Assembly (NCBI GenBank): GCA_018907035.1
Contig: JACCIC010000001.1
Location: 3,370,001-3,434,000, forward strand
Reading direction: 5' to 3'
Origin: Sycobia sp. Sy_11
Taxonomy: Eukaryota > Arthropoda > Insecta > Hymenoptera > Epichrysomallidae
Length of the DNA: 64,000 bases
Shown in pieces: positions 1 through 13,761 of the stretch. Both the position numbers and the translations under genes were made by a program. The notes beneath the pieces were generated by a model that was not told where the DNA came from, did no database searches, and was given only the letters and a program-made list of their open reading frames with translations. Positions within the stretch are counted from its first letter, which is position 1, and each line of letters starts with the position of its first letter.

Positions 1-52
1 TGGACGGATCTAGACACGTACCTAGTTGCCTCAGATAATAAATATATTCTGA

Positions 53-472
53 GCATCTTACGAAAATTTCAAGTCTTTAAAATTAATTCAGATAAAATTA
101 ATTAGTATATATAGCAGTACGGATATCCTTAAACGTTTCATTGGTAATATTAAGAGTCACTTAGCGAAAAATTTCATTGAAATTTCAAACGTAACCATTA
201 GCTCAGCAATATCTGAAAACGCTGCTGAAACAAATGTAATACCTGCGAACGACACTAATTCCAAACAGGATAACAAATTCATCGATAAGTATATCACTGA
301 CAATCTTATCGATGTTAACTCCCATTCTACTACATATTCTTTACACTCCCAAATATATTGAAAAGAGCACGTCAAATACTTCACGGATAATAAGCTTAAC
401 CCGCTACAGAACAATAAAAACAACCCTATGAATGAGACAAATCTAATGAACCAAATAAGATTAATGATCTAG
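53..472 (+). pseudogene. Interrupted open frame at the left edge, unknown product
   Basis: One frame stays open from about 53 to 472 except for a single TGA at 359-361, giving about 139 codons. The reading is rich in Asn, Lys, Ile and Ser (for example KNFIEISNV and NKFIDKYITDN) and is not low complexity, unlike most open frames in this window. There is no convincing start codon and no splice signal I trust. A different frame is open from base 1 to 102, so a frameshift near 50-105 is possible. I do not recognise a family. It may be the end of a gene or transposon lying mostly to the left, broken by the in-frame stop, or a chance opening in AT-rich DNA. Confidence 0.25.
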
Positions 473-479
473 TCTATAA

Positions 480-2400
480 CGTATAAATTAGTATAAACAC
501 AATACATAATATATATTTCGCAGAATTAATATAAATATATCTATCTCAGAAGTGTACAAATTTTAAACATGACATTAAATATATCCATATAATATTTCAT
601 ACAGCTACATTTCAGTACGTCGCGAAAACCTATATACAATTTCCTTCCAGTTCTGTCAACCCATGAGATAGTTTGGTGAAGCTCTGAAACACGAAACTGC
701 AAAGCTTACATTGATTCGAATGGAGCAAAGAATTATACCAAAGTCTACAATCTCGAATTAATTGCAATTCGAAATGTGATATTACCACACTCAATTTTAC
801 TTTTATTCTCTCCTTTCATCTCTCTTATTAAAGATTTGAATCTCGGTACCCGCAAAGCAGTTCGAGCCTGAGGTTAAATTAAGTTGCCCTACGTTACTGC
901 CTGAGACGATGGCAGATGATCACCCGGGACCAGATAAAATGCGATTTTGGATCAATGCGCCTTCGGCATCCACGGGTCAACGATGAGGGAGTATATAATA
1001 ACATAATTGCAACTGCATTGCAGTTTATTATATAAATTATGAAATTATATAGATTTATGCAATCTACAACACTAGTAAAAAGTAAACATTGCTTCACAAT
1101 ATGAAAGTTCGTTGTTCAGAGAAAATAAAGTGCGCAATTCCTTCTGATGCGTAGAAATGTAGAAGATAATCGACACTTTATAGCCGGGTCAAGTTAATAC
1201 GACGACCATTTGTTTTCGTACTTTTGATACTTTATAAATCGGTATATATAAATGTGCACGTGTGTGTATAATATACACATATAATCATAATCATGAGCAG
1301 ATGTACAAGGTAGAGAAATTAAGCTTGGAGAGGATACACAATTATAATAATTTAAACTCTCTAATTGAAGCTGGACTGTGCAAGCAAACAGGCATTTCTT
1401 AAACTCGCCGGTAAGTTGAGATAAGACATGCAAACGTGGATTGATTTAAATCGAGAAAGCGGCTTCTCTACCACTTTGAATTTCATTTACAGCGGAATAA
1501 TTGTACGTTGCATCAATCATTCGTTCAATTTCGTTAAATACTGCCTCCGAGCACATTTATATAATATTTATAAGCGGAATGAGAAACATTTCTGTACAAC
1601 TATAACGAGCGTATAGATAAATATAACATAGACGAATTTAATAATATTAATAAATCTTTTTATACACCAAGTTATTAATATATTTTAAGGATTCCACAGG
1701 TTCATCTATTATGCATTGTCGAAACAAATTAACCAGTGAAAACACATCGTTGTATGTTTCCGTAAAATTTCTAAAGTAAAATATTCATATTATTAGCATA
1801 GATTCGTAAGCTTTATATATCACGAAAATTGCTATATTATTACACATATAATGAATGCTTTGTTCTGATCTATAATCATTCTTTCATCCACTTTTCCTCA
1901 GAAGACACGTTGTATCTCTTAAGTTCAAAAGTTCGATCTAAGATATATGTTGGAATACATTAACTTAGAAGTATAATAATGATAATACAAATCATGAGCC
2001 TATAAAATGAACCTATAAGATCCCCTGTAAACTGAATTAGAACTAATATTATCAGCATATAAAGAACAAATTTACCAGCGAATATTAGTTGTTAAGTCAC
2101 AAATGTAAAGAAGGCAATGCATTGAAGCTACCGAAGTGTGCGAATTCTTTCGTGCACCAAAAGCGAACTTCTCCCATAATATTGTATGGATTTATTGGGA
2201 GGAAACGGAAAGAATAAAGACTTGGCGAGGATTTTTGATTCTTATATATTGGTTCGCTACCTCTCGCGGCCATTTCATTTAAATTATTGGTACCTATAAT
2301 AAAAATTCACATTAGAACCAAAAATTGCCACCCCTTCGTCGCTAACGTGATGATCTACCATACGGAACGAATAAGTGTAAATATTAAATTTGCCGAGTGT
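480..2400. other. AT-rich stretch, nothing recognised
   Basis: I see no sustained coding frame, transposon signature or RNA gene. The short open frames here are AT-rich chance openings. Confidence 0.6.
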
Positions 2401-2401
2401 T

Positions 2402-2403
<2 letters not shown>

Positions 2404-2449
<46 letters not shown>
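2404..2449. repeat. (TA)n microsatellite
   Basis: Uninterrupted TA dinucleotides over about 46 bases, at the left border of a CpG-rich island. Confidence 0.95.
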
Positions 2450-2453
<4 letters not shown>

Positions 2454-2960
2454 TTATTCACGCCAGCACCTCGGGACCATTCGCCCGGCTGCGCAGAGTG
2501 GAGCTCCCGGTAGGATTCTTAAAAATGACTCTCTCTGGAGATAAAAGTGATCGTTTTCCTCTGCCTGCTGTATATAGGAGCCCTCTCGGCTCAAAAATTG
2601 AATATCTTCACACCGAGCCCGTGCTGAAAACACACACATGCACACGCAAACACACGTACACATATACATACAGGCAAAAACATACACACACGCACGTGCG
2701 CACGCACGCGCACATTATATATACGGTCGATTCAAAAACTGTCGAGCGGCATACTGGTAAAGGTAGCGTTGGAGGAAAGGAGCGAAAGAAAGAGGGAGAA
2801 AAAGAGAGAGAGAGAGAGAGAAAGAGAGATAAAGAAAGCAGAACATAGCAGAGCAGCAGCCGACGGCATCCGCAAAACGCCCGCGGCAGGAGCGCGCGGC
2901 GGCCATACGTGCCACTTTGCTTAAGTACAGGGTGGCTGGCTCTCTCTCCCTCCCCCTTTA

Positions 2961-2995
<35 letters not shown>

Positions 2996-3290
2996 GTATC
3001 TGTCTCTGTTCCTCGCCCAGTCGCTCTCGCTCTCTTTCTTGTCCGAGCGCGAAAGTGTAAGTGTTTTGTACGCGCGCGGGCAGCTTTGTTTAATAGCCTC
3101 GTCGCTGCACTTGCCTCTCGCGCATCGTTATCCTCTATCTCCCTCTCTCTCTCTCCCTTCCTCTCGGCATGCGTTGCCGCTCACATACCTATACATATCG
3201 CACGGACACACACTGCACACACCTATACGAACCTATATATTCAGCATCGTGTACGTATATTTAAACAGCGACCCAACTATAAGTTTCCAC

Positions 3291-3324
<34 letters not shown>

Positions 3325-3470
3325 CCACCCCAACTTTATCTTCATTAAACAATAGATCGAGGAGAAGAAACTCGCGGGGCAGTTATGCTTCGCTTGCGCG
3401 ACTATAGAGCCGCGCATGTACGCGCCCATCTGCTTTGCAGCGGCAAGACTTCGTAAGACTGATCGGGTCC

Positions 3471-3473
<3 letters not shown>

Positions 3474-3519
<46 letters not shown>
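3474..3519. repeat. (TA)n microsatellite
   Basis: About 46 bases of TA dinucleotides inside the island. Confidence 0.95.
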
Positions 3520-3522
<3 letters not shown>

Positions 3523-3847
3523 GTACGACTGGTAATATTTCGATAGCGTTATGCTAATTCATGTGCTAATGATCGGTCCGATGCAAGGTGTTTCGGGTGG
3601 AGTATATATAAGGGAAGTTTTGTTTTTTCTTTTCTTCCGAGAAACACCACGGGGATCGGCTAATTATTACCGATGGTGTCGAGAAGTGTGTATTTATCGC
3701 CGTTGAGAAGGAGGACTTTTTTTTCTAATATCTTGGAAGCAAAAAGGATTAAGGATCTAAAATCAGGACATCCCGTGGTCCAGGTTATTTCAGTTAGAAC
3801 ATAGGTACTTGATGATTAATCTTCAATTAAATGTGGTCTCGCGATAA

Positions 3848-3851
<4 letters not shown>

Positions 3852-3905
<54 letters not shown>
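3852..3905. repeat. (TA)n microsatellite
   Basis: About 54 bases of pure TA dinucleotides. Confidence 0.95.
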
Positions 3906-3908
<3 letters not shown>

Positions 3909-4399
3909 TCTAAGTTAACCAGAAGATACATATACACACACACCATACTGTATCAGTTCCTCAGTATAGGGATTAATTTTTGACTATTAAATTCGACCAC
4001 AAGGAATTCATCCATCCTATTATATTTATATTTGCACGACTAACCCACATTCGCGCGAAGAATACAAAACTCGGCTCGACCCCTCTACCCCTTCTCGCAT
4101 ATACTCAGCTTCGCGTTCTCGGCTCTTTTCCGAACACAGGAGGCGCGAGAATGCGAAGAGAGACCACAGGGATGGGGCAGGGGAAAAAATTATAACTCAC
4201 TTTGTGCCTCGTGTGCAAAGTGCGACGTCGGGCGAGGGATATATACTTGCAAGTCAGCGTATCTATAACTCAAGGCACTGTTCTATTATATGTTGTGACG
4301 TGAACCGTTCGTTACGTACACACGCGCGCGCGCTCGTGCGCGTATACACACACTATTGAATGCAATTCTTTTCAGTCGCCATAGCGATACTTATGTACC

Positions 4400-6300
4400 G
4401 CCTCCACACTTCTACCCTCGTTCTTCTTTTGCTCAACCTTATATTATATCTATATATAAATTATAAATAAAATGTCCCCTTTTACTTGACTGGTTTATCT
4501 CGTTAAAGCATATTAATAGAAATGGCAAATAATGAGGGAACTACTGTGACATTAATAAACCTTTTGATGTAGATATCTAAAAGTTACCGTCAGAAGACGG
4601 CCTTTAGATTGAAGATTTTCTGCTATAGCAATCTATAAATTCCTTACCTTCTTATCTTCCTTCCTTTATTTATTTGATTTAGTTGCGACTGTGACATAAT
4701 GAGACCTGACCACTGTCACGACGAAAGTTCCTTTAAAATGAATCGTTGATACTTGCACATATAATTTATACGAGATTATATAAACTGCATCCATCGAAAT
4801 TCATGCATCACTATATTAAAGAATTGACGGTAAGAGCATAATGCTCGACGAGATTTGCTTTCAATACGATTAAATAAAATTAAAACCCATCACTGATACT
4901 TTTAGAAGGTATGAAAACATCGTCGTTATCCTCGTTATCGTCGTGATAAAATATGCCCATATTAACGAAAACCTGCTTTCTTTACGCATGATATATAAAC
5001 CAATTGATATTCAAGTATACACGTACAATCTGCCTCTATTATAAGAAGCTCGTTTTAAACCAGATTCACTGGATATCGTAAGGATCTATACTGGATGCGT
5101 ATCAAGGACGCCATCGATCATTATTAACGAAGGAATGTTCCAAAGAATTTCATATATCAGAATCATGAAAGAGAAACAGACATCATATCTCTCACATACA
5201 CAACTTTCGCGACACTGTACTAGTAATTTTCTAATATCTCATTCGGAATATTCATCTGTTATTGTTACAGAGCTATGAATATGATAATTTGATAAATAAA
5301 AACTATAACATATACTATTTATTCAACCGCTTACAACTATCAGTATTATTACTATCAAATTTTACACTGTGTGATATATTTATTTGATCCAAAAAGATTT
5401 TGGCAATACATTTTTATAATGAATTAAATTTAATTCAGCCATGTATATTCTTCTTGAGATTATATTTATCCATCATCAGATGCCAACCCTTGTCAAAGTT
5501 ATCGTGAAAATCGTCACGGTGGCTAAACAAGTTATATCGACTTGTCAGAGCGACTAATTATATACTTATATTCCAAGGAAAAAGATAACTATAGGCTACA
5601 GCCTATCGAACGTACGCACATTTATTAGAAAAAAGAGAGCCATACGATAATAACTTTGGGGGGATTCGCGCCAATTTAACCTCTATATACTTCTTTTCTT
5701 TTATTTCTCAACTGTACCGTGCTTTTGTCATACGCATATAATATTTGCAATGACAACGTTATTATCAACGACAATGCAAGTTGAGTGTCTATTAAGTTCT
5801 GATGAAGTGTAGCGGAAACTACTTTTTATTAGATAACATAATATTCTAATGCATAATTATCATTAAAACTGTTTCAAGATGAAAGTTTTGTTTTACATGA
5901 ACTAAATAAATCGGTATATGTTGAACTTAAATTGTTCTCCCACATATATGACTACATAATTGTGCATGCATCATTGTCGCCTGGTAACCATAAATTTCTC
6001 ATCAATAAGCATTTTTTCACTTTGCTATCGAACAATGAAGTTATACAGAGCTAAACGTGGTAATTTCATAAAAAAAGAAAACACGCGCTAAGTATTATAT
6101 ATAATTTAAAATTATATAAATTCACGGATTTAATATGACCATAACGAATCTACAGTAAATGAAAGCCTAATCTACATTACAGCGAACTAAGAATCTTGTA
6201 ATCGCATAGGGATCGTGGCGCAACAGATTGCTATCGTCTATAAGAAATTAACAGTTTAATTAAAACCATTTTCAGTTGCATATGCGTTGATCAATATAGC
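4400..6300. other. AT-rich stretch, nothing recognised
   Basis: No coding frame, repeat family or RNA gene could be supported on either strand. Confidence 0.6.
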
Positions 6301-6471
6301 TTAAATCGCTAGAAAACGCGAGCAAAGCAGCACCAGCTGGCGATCGTCAGCGGTTAAACGAGTATCTCGAATTCTCTCTCATATACGTACATGTAATAGG
6401 CTAAATGGACGCGTGCATAATTTATGAATTATTGCTTTGCTACGCATCCCCCTTCCCTCCTTCTCTCTCAC

Positions 6472-6509
<38 letters not shown>

Positions 6510-6960
6510 TCGTTAGAATACGTCCGCCAATAGGATGAAGACCCCGAAGGAGGCTGAGTGCAGCCGCTCACGTTCATTGGCGTATATAGTTTCAGATGCT
6601 TATCTTACAACTGTCCGTGTCCGCGGTGATTTCTCCTTTATAACCTCGTGCACGGAAGGTGCAGTTCTCAAATAATCTTGGATATTACATACGCACACTA
6701 ACAAACAGATGTATATATATATATATATGCTCGTTAATTATATTTCTTCTATATATATATAAGGGCTCAGCAGGCAAGCACCGCGACCAATTAATAAACG
6801 AGGGCGTAAATCCAGACGAAATTGCGACAAACGCGATTTATAATCCCGATGGTGGAGAGATTTATCGTATACAATCTTGCAAGGAAAAGAGAAAAAGGAG
6901 CGAAGGAAAGAAGGCTATCTTATTGAATATTAATTTACGAGACTTTTTATTCTGATCCTG
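6300..6960. other. Mixed-composition island with (CT)n and a short open frame
   Basis: Higher-complexity, GC-richer DNA at 6310-6440 and 6510-6660 surrounds a (CT)n tract at about 6474-6505. An open frame reads through 6761-6955 after a short TA run. Its residues are balanced (for example GVNPDEIATNAIYNPDGGE) but match no family I know, and it lacks clear exon borders. The stretch may be a conserved non-coding element. Confidence 0.35.
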
Positions 6961-8480
6961 AATTATGGGAGGATATTTCGGCTTTGTGTAACGAGCCTCA
7001 TCAGTAAAACATGTCGAGCGATTTTCCTGAATAATATTGTCATCAAGTCACGAGTACTCAAGATCGTTTTTCTACAACTTACACAGAGCTCTAGTTTGTG
7101 AGCTCTTTTATTCCGTACAAAGTTGTATTGATATAAAAGTCGAGTCGCGTTCGATGAGTGGATCGTAAATCCATTGCTGAGTGTCTGTCAAACCAATTTG
7201 TGTCTATGGGAAAGCAAAGAATATTGCAGACTTTGATACATAAATTATCTCATTATATATTCTTGATTATTGTCGATTATTAACATATAATATAAATATT
7301 AGTTTGATATTAAAAAGTATACATGGTATAACAGGGTGAATCATTAGAGATATAACACATTAAAATTATGAGGGGGTAAATGTCCCTCATGTAATTGATC
7401 GAGAAATAATGGTCAGGGATCAACTAAATAATCGTCTATAAAAACTTATAATCGTCAGGATCAATGTCCTTCCGGATATTTATGGGAAATAAAATATTTA
7501 GTGATGATTATATCTAGAATTGCATACGTTCTTACACGCTCCCCTTTTGACCATCCCTTTGTTATCATTAATAAACTATCAATGGACATTTGTACTTATA
7601 TGAATTATTTCTTCTCAATCTCAATGTTACATTCATATGAATTATCTAAGAAACGTCCACCTATATATTATTGTCTTTGAAATCGAAGATATCAAATTTT
7701 ACTATACTCAGTAGATCATCTATACCTTAACTTATGCATGAATGAATATGAATTTTTTTACGAAATTTTGAAGCTTTAGTATGAAAACGTGAAAAACCTA
7801 TACTAAAACTTAATCTGGTTTTTTCATTTTTCTATATATCTGTCATTTTATAAATTTCAGGAAGCTCTACCATATTAGATTAACAGATGACAATCTGTAT
7901 TTGTCTAATATTGTACAAAAATAAATCTGCCCTAATTATTAATACTGGACCGTAATTGGATTGAATATCATGTTGAGACACTCAACCTTCAGGATAGTAT
8001 CATTAAAGGAAAGCTTTTTAACTCATATAGGTGTCGTATAGGTGCCTTCTTCGTGCGATACTGGCATTATTTTCAGCGTACAAAATGTCTTTTTCAGATT
8101 TTTATTCTTTCGCTCCTATTCAAATTGATTGAATAAATCAATTTCTTTTATCTGATTTACATATAATCAGGTTCTATTATTATAAGTATATTTTTAATTA
8201 TTCATTATGTGAACTTTTTTTAATTATATGATATCACTCAATATATACATAGTTAACATGATGAAACATGATCTTCCCAAATAAGTGAACAATATATAAT
8301 CATCTTAAATAAGTCAATGTTCTCTTATTCGAATTTCGGGAGTGTAAGAATAGCCGAAATGCGCCCTGTATTCCTAAATTCTGGCTTCCACATATCTACT
8401 AGCGTATCCGTATACTACTACCAATGTATATCTATATACTTATACGTATATATACCATCCTCAAACCCGAGCATCATCGG
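6960..8480. other. AT-rich stretch, nothing recognised
   Basis: No supported coding or repeat feature. Confidence 0.6.
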
Positions 8481-9439
8481 CGCATCTCGCGGGCTCGCTC
8501 ATAATCTCGATCGGGAAATCGTCCTCGTATAGTCGTCGGCGAACGAGTCGCAAGATCGAATACGCCTCCGGGCTACATCATCATCCCCTGAGCGAGCGAG
8601 CGGCGGGCCGCTGCAGTCTCCTCTCCGATATATATTCACGCCACTGTGGGATCAAAGAGTTGCGGAGGGAGATAAGGAGGGCGCAGGAGGCAGGATAGGA
8701 GGAGAGGAGAGAGTGATCAGCAACGAGTCGGCAACGAGGCACTGAGAGAGTGTGAGAGTGAGGGAGAGAGAGAGAGAGGGAGAGGGAGAGATAGAGAAAG
8801 AGTTCGAAGGAACGCGCAGCGGTAGAGTGGGGGTGAAGGGGAGGAGGAGGACAGGCTTATCGGTGAGGAGAGTCGACTCTCTACCCCTCCCTCCCTCTCT
8901 TTCTTTCTCTCCCTCTCGAGAGCTCGCCGAAGGGCCCCTCACCTATAATTACGAGTAACTCAGGCACATTTGCGTTGATCCGACACCTTAAAGATAGCAT
9001 TTAGCGGCCCCTTTCATCTCCGCGGCAAACAAACCAATTTATACCGCAGGCCGCTTTGTGCAGCACAACGCAGAGAGAGCGAGAGAGAGAAAGAGATAGA
9101 GAAAGAGATAGAGCGAGAGAGGGGGTGAAGAGCGGTGGGGGCTCGCCAGGTCTACAGACGTTCCCTCTTCCCCTTCCCTCGCTCTTTCTCTTTCCCACTA
9201 CTTACAGGCATCCCATCAACGAGAGAACGTCCGCGGCGCGAGCGTATGACGAGAGGGGCCCGAGCTCCGCCCCGAACCTCGTGAGCCGGGCCCATCTTTT
9301 TCCCCCACTCCGGGCCGTATCCACCTTTCGCGGCCGGTGCGCGCGCTCGCGCACGCTCGCAAGAGAGTGAGCGCAAAGGAGACGGAGAACGAGAGAAAGG
9401 GAGGAAGGTAGTGAGGGATATACAGCGAGATAGAACGGG

Positions 9440-9480
<41 letters not shown>

Positions 9481-9627
9481 GGGAAGATCCGTGATAATCC
9501 GCGACGAGACTGCGCGTCGTCGTCGGCGACACGACACTTTCGACATTCACGAGGACTGAGAAGGAGAGAGAGAAAATGGAAGAGGCACCACTTAGAGGAT
9601 TGACCCTATACAACAAGTATATAGGTA

Positions 9628-9683
<56 letters not shown>

Positions 9684-9830
9684 GATTTACGCAGGAACGT
9701 GCTCGCTTCAGGCTCTGTTCATGGAATTTTCGCGATATTTTTTGCGGCTTCGCGCTTCAAATCGCCGCGGGCGACGCGAGCCTTGTATCTGGTCTCGTCT
9801 GGCACTTTTTGAGGATTACTGTAAATTCGG
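8480..9830. other. CpG-rich island with (GA)n tracts
   Basis: GC-rich DNA with many CpGs at 8480-8640, 8800-8960, 9130-9370 and 9480-9560 alternates with GA-rich tracts at about 8740-8800, 9070-9125 and 9443-9479. Every long frame here is driven by Arg-Glu or Leu-Ser dinucleotide translations, so I call no gene. Position and composition resemble the other islands in the left 50 kb. Confidence 0.5.
9636..9680. repeat. (TA)n microsatellite
   Basis: About 45 bases of TA dinucleotides. A GC-richer segment separates it from the next run at 9960. Confidence 0.95.
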
Positions 9831-9957
9831 GGCTTTCGAGGCCTCGCGCGGACTGTTTGCCTTTCAGTTTTACAAAGCAGACATTTTTACGATTTCTGCG
9901 AATGGAGCGATCCTAATTCTGGTCATGTTAACTGTTTTCGCTACATCAATATTTAAT

Positions 9958-9959
<2 letters not shown>

Positions 9960-10005
<46 letters not shown>
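9960..10005. repeat. (TA)n microsatellite
   Basis: About 46 bases of TA dinucleotides. Confidence 0.95.
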
Positions 10006-10007
<2 letters not shown>

Positions 10008-10009
10008 TA

Positions 10010-13000
10010 TTCGATTTGAAGAACTGTTTGCAAGTAAACAACTATATATACATATAGAATTGGTCGGAATGTATTCAACTGATAGCAATTGACGGTAAAT
10101 GAATTAGGTATGAACAGAAATGCACTGCTATATAAAATTATCAAATATATGCGAAGGTTTGTAACAGTGTGTATAATGCATCGAGTCAGAATAGATTTGA
10201 AAAATAAATCGAACAATTGTGAGAGTAAGGAATAGTCAATCAAGCAGGTTGATGATTTGTACGAATCCGGGGATATGATAAATACGATAAATGACAAATA
10301 GCTGAAACTATAGCGTCGGGGGGAGGGGACTGTTTAGTAAAAACTCTGATTTTTCAAACATTTTTTGTTTTATTTGGACGTTTCCAATTTTTTTTTTTTT
10401 TATACCCGTTGAATGAAGAATTATAAAGACGGCCAGCGTCCGTGTTATGGACGTGCTCGTTGCGCTTTTACAATTACAAGTCCAGAGGACATTAAAGGAA
10501 AAGGGTGAATTTTCGGGATCTTTTTATCAGATTAATTATCATCGATGTGAGGCGAGTACATAATAAAATAACAGGTTTACCTCTGCTGTACGCTCATTAC
10601 TGACGTCCATCAGTGCGTAAATTTCAGGCAAACAAGATAAAGCCTGTATTTTCTCAACTGGTCTTCATAAATTTATGCGAATACAAATTTTTTTTACGAA
10701 CTATCCACGATATTTCTGGCGATTTCTTCGACTAAAAAAATAGATGAAAAATCTAAATACTTAATATACAGAGCTGTATGCTGTATGGCAATATCTTGAT
10801 GAAGGCGGCGTTAAAAAGATTTCCTGTAAATGGAACATAGAACTTCGTATCAAATATGAAGAATAAATTTCAAATATGAAGAATAATGTAGAATTAGATT
10901 TTTTTAGGGGCGCTAGCATTGTCAATTGATAATGCATTAATTCCTTATGTATTGGTTGGCAATCACCAAATCACCAAGAGTAAGTTTACTTCCATCATTA
11001 GAAAATGTACGGACAATTTTGAATAACAATTATATAGTCCTATTCATTTGATGAACCCGTCGAAATTTACAGCATTCAAAAGTACTGCAAGCCAGTTTAA
11101 ATTTATAATTATTGATTAAATTTATACGGTGTTAAATTTTACAGTGTATAATTTAAAATAAATCACAGTAGTTTGCATATAATCATTCGAAGAAAACTTT
11201 GAAAGCTGAGATATATAAAAATTAGAAAACGATTCGAGAGTAGGTGAAAAATTTACGTTCGGTAGGTAGGCTAACAAAAGGGTTTAATTAAAAATCGAGT
11301 AAAATACGTACATAGTGGCTATGTAACTAACAGACAGAACCTGATTGCATATACGGCTTTTATTTGTTTGAAAAATTTTTTAGCTTATATAGAATTATGA
11401 AAATATCGGGATGGGAAAAAAAAATTTCCGTTGTTTTTCTTAATATTTTGCGAGACAATTGCGCTGGATCATATTTCAAATCTACAAAAACGCGAAAAAG
11501 TTTTTACTCTTACGACAGATGATCAAATAAGTATTGTAAAAAAAACTATATATTGTAAATGCAATTCTAGGAAGTGAAAATCACATAATGTATTTTTTCT
11601 AATTTTATTTTATAATTTCTTATAATCTTCAGCTGAATATTTGAAATGGAAATTAATATTTCGCAAGGCAGTATTTTATGCACATTAAAAAACATCATTT
11701 TTGTATAGTCGAGCATTTTAGTATAGTCCATCGTGTGTAATACTATTTTGACTATATTTTATAGCAGCCTTTCCATAGAAAACCATTCGATGTATTATAA
11801 GTATAAGAAGGGCTTCAGCGAAATGGTTTCGATATTTTTCTGCATTTCGTTTTCACAGAACATTTTTTGCCATAACTCTCTCGGAATTTTTTTTTTCCTT
11901 ATAACTATATCTATAGCCTACACTGTCACGACACAAGCAGTTTATCTTTTCATATATATACAATATACCGTATCACTTCATCTCATTTATACAGAATTGT
12001 TCTATTTTGTCACTATAGTTAAATAACAAAAAATGTCTATTTTTTAATTAAATTCGAAAGTTTTTAATTAATAAGCCTTCGACGTGCTTCGCGAGCGTCT
12101 TACGTATTTCCCCAACACCTACTTAGTCGTCAATTTATTAATGTTAATATAATTATTATTTATAAGGTCGTAAAATTTGCAAAAAATGTGACGCTTCTAA
12201 ATTTAAAATCCTCGGACGTATACAGCGTGGATTAAGATATTAGTGTAAAAAAAGCAAGACAAAAAAAAGAACAGACGAGAGAAAAAAAATGACACGTCTC
12301 TCGGTGAGAATTTAACGACGCAGCCCGTGGAGGATGAAGAAAATCGTCTGGGATTATTAGGGATTTCGAAAATGTATATAAATGTATATGCATATGCAAA
12401 AAACTTAAGCTGTTAAGCGCGATGATAATATTTTTCGAAGTTGCCGTATATTTTATAAGTGCATACCTTAAATCGATGCCTGAGCGTAAAAACCATCATA
12501 TTTGGTGCCAGATTATTGTGAAAAAATATTTTTGAAAATACTAAATTTCTGAACATTCGGAAATGTTGCAAATTTCTTTCATTTATACATATATGTATAT
12601 CATTGATAATCGCATTCATAATTAATATTCTCATAAATTCTTACTTGCTGCGTACTATAGATTTTTATTTAAATTAAATATATTCTGAAGATGTAATAAT
12701 TTTCTTTTTAAACCGGGCAATATCAACGTTGATTAAATTATAAATTAAGTAACAAAGTATTGTATAATAATTCATTCATTTGATGAATATTAATTAACGA
12801 GCCATAAAAAAAATAATATTCCTTCGTTGAATTTATTAAGCTTTACATAATCATTCTATATATAGAATTTCAATAAAAGCATCTAATTTTCAGTCATTAT
12901 ATAATTTTTTTTTCCTCACCTCTATAGGAAATTGCCGAATCTTATAATTATAAAATATCTGAACTTTCTCGCAATTTAAACATTTTCTCATTCGCATAAA

Positions 13001-13480
13001 TAACGCGCTAATCTTTCGCAAAATCCTTTTTTGTTATACCAATTTTGTAATATCCATAAATTGAAGTGTTCTAAATCTGAAAGTCTATCGTTGAAAGATT
13101 TTTACCTATTTATACGATTCTGATAAAAACAAATTATAATTATTGGATATTTATATAGGAAAAAATTTTTTTTTCGTTTTGGGTAAATCTTAAAAGTGTT
13201 TTTATCTTATTTAAATAATTAAATTTAAATACGTTTTCTAATTGAACTGTTAATTAATAATACATTTTAAGACCTTCATCATTAAAATGAAATAATATAT
13301 TATACATGATTACATAATTGGTATAAGCTACACACTAAAGTTATCTACCATAATGTTATTAAGACCTGTCGAAGGCAATACACTATGGACTTCCCATGTT
13401 GCACGTTGACAAAAGATAAAAAGAAAAATCTTTCCATAGCATACAAAGAGTAGATCAACATCAAAAGAAAGAGAGCGAAC
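10010..13480. other. Long AT-rich stretch, nothing recognised
   Basis: Open frames such as 11733-12026 are rich in Ile, Phe and Tyr as expected from AT-rich DNA. None shows a domain, and no transposon signature was found. Confidence 0.55.
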
Positions 13481-13504
13481 GCGTGAGAGAAGGTGAGCGT
13501 AAGT

Positions 13505-13508
13505 GAGC

Positions 13509-13576
<68 letters not shown>

Positions 13577-13577
13577 T
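13505..13577. repeat. (GA)n microsatellite
   Basis: About 70 bases of nearly pure GA with one or two A interruptions near the right end. Confidence 0.95.
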
Positions 13578-13708
13578 AGGGGCAATGATGGAATCCTCTT
13601 GCGCTTGCGCTGCACCTTAACTAATCCTCGCCGAATTGCCCATTAGGCGGGTGATTAAATAAATCGAATTACCGTTCAGAAATTTAATTACCGCGCTCTC
13701 ACTCCCTC

Positions 13709-13709
13709 T

Positions 13710-13756
<47 letters not shown>
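13709..13756. repeat. (CT)n microsatellite
   Basis: About 48 bases of CT, the complementary strand sense of the (GA)n run 130 bases earlier. The two tracts could pair as an inverted repeat. Confidence 0.9.

Positions 13757-13761
<5 letters not shown>

Larger units (their letters stand above)
2450..4400. other. CpG-rich island with mixed microsatellites
   Basis: GC-rich segments (2460-2610, 2840-2950, 3020-3180, 3340-3470, 4050-4170) alternate with CA, GA and CT dinucleotide tracts at about 2625-2720, 2795-2830, 2964-2993 and 3291-3320, and with (TA)n. Open frames through it (2390-2848, 2909-3355, 2994-3407) are largely Ser-Leu, His-Thr or Arg-Glu repeats from the tracts and are not credible proteins. 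It could be a regulatory element or an alternative promoter, but nothing in the sequence proves this. Confidence 0.5.

Noticed and set aside
9576..10092. Long open frames through (TA)n runs, as also at 2390, 16686, 20499, 25475, 28287, 30243 and 34059
   Set aside because: Most of the translation is an Ile-Tyr repeat produced by the microsatellite, with no conserved domain on either side.
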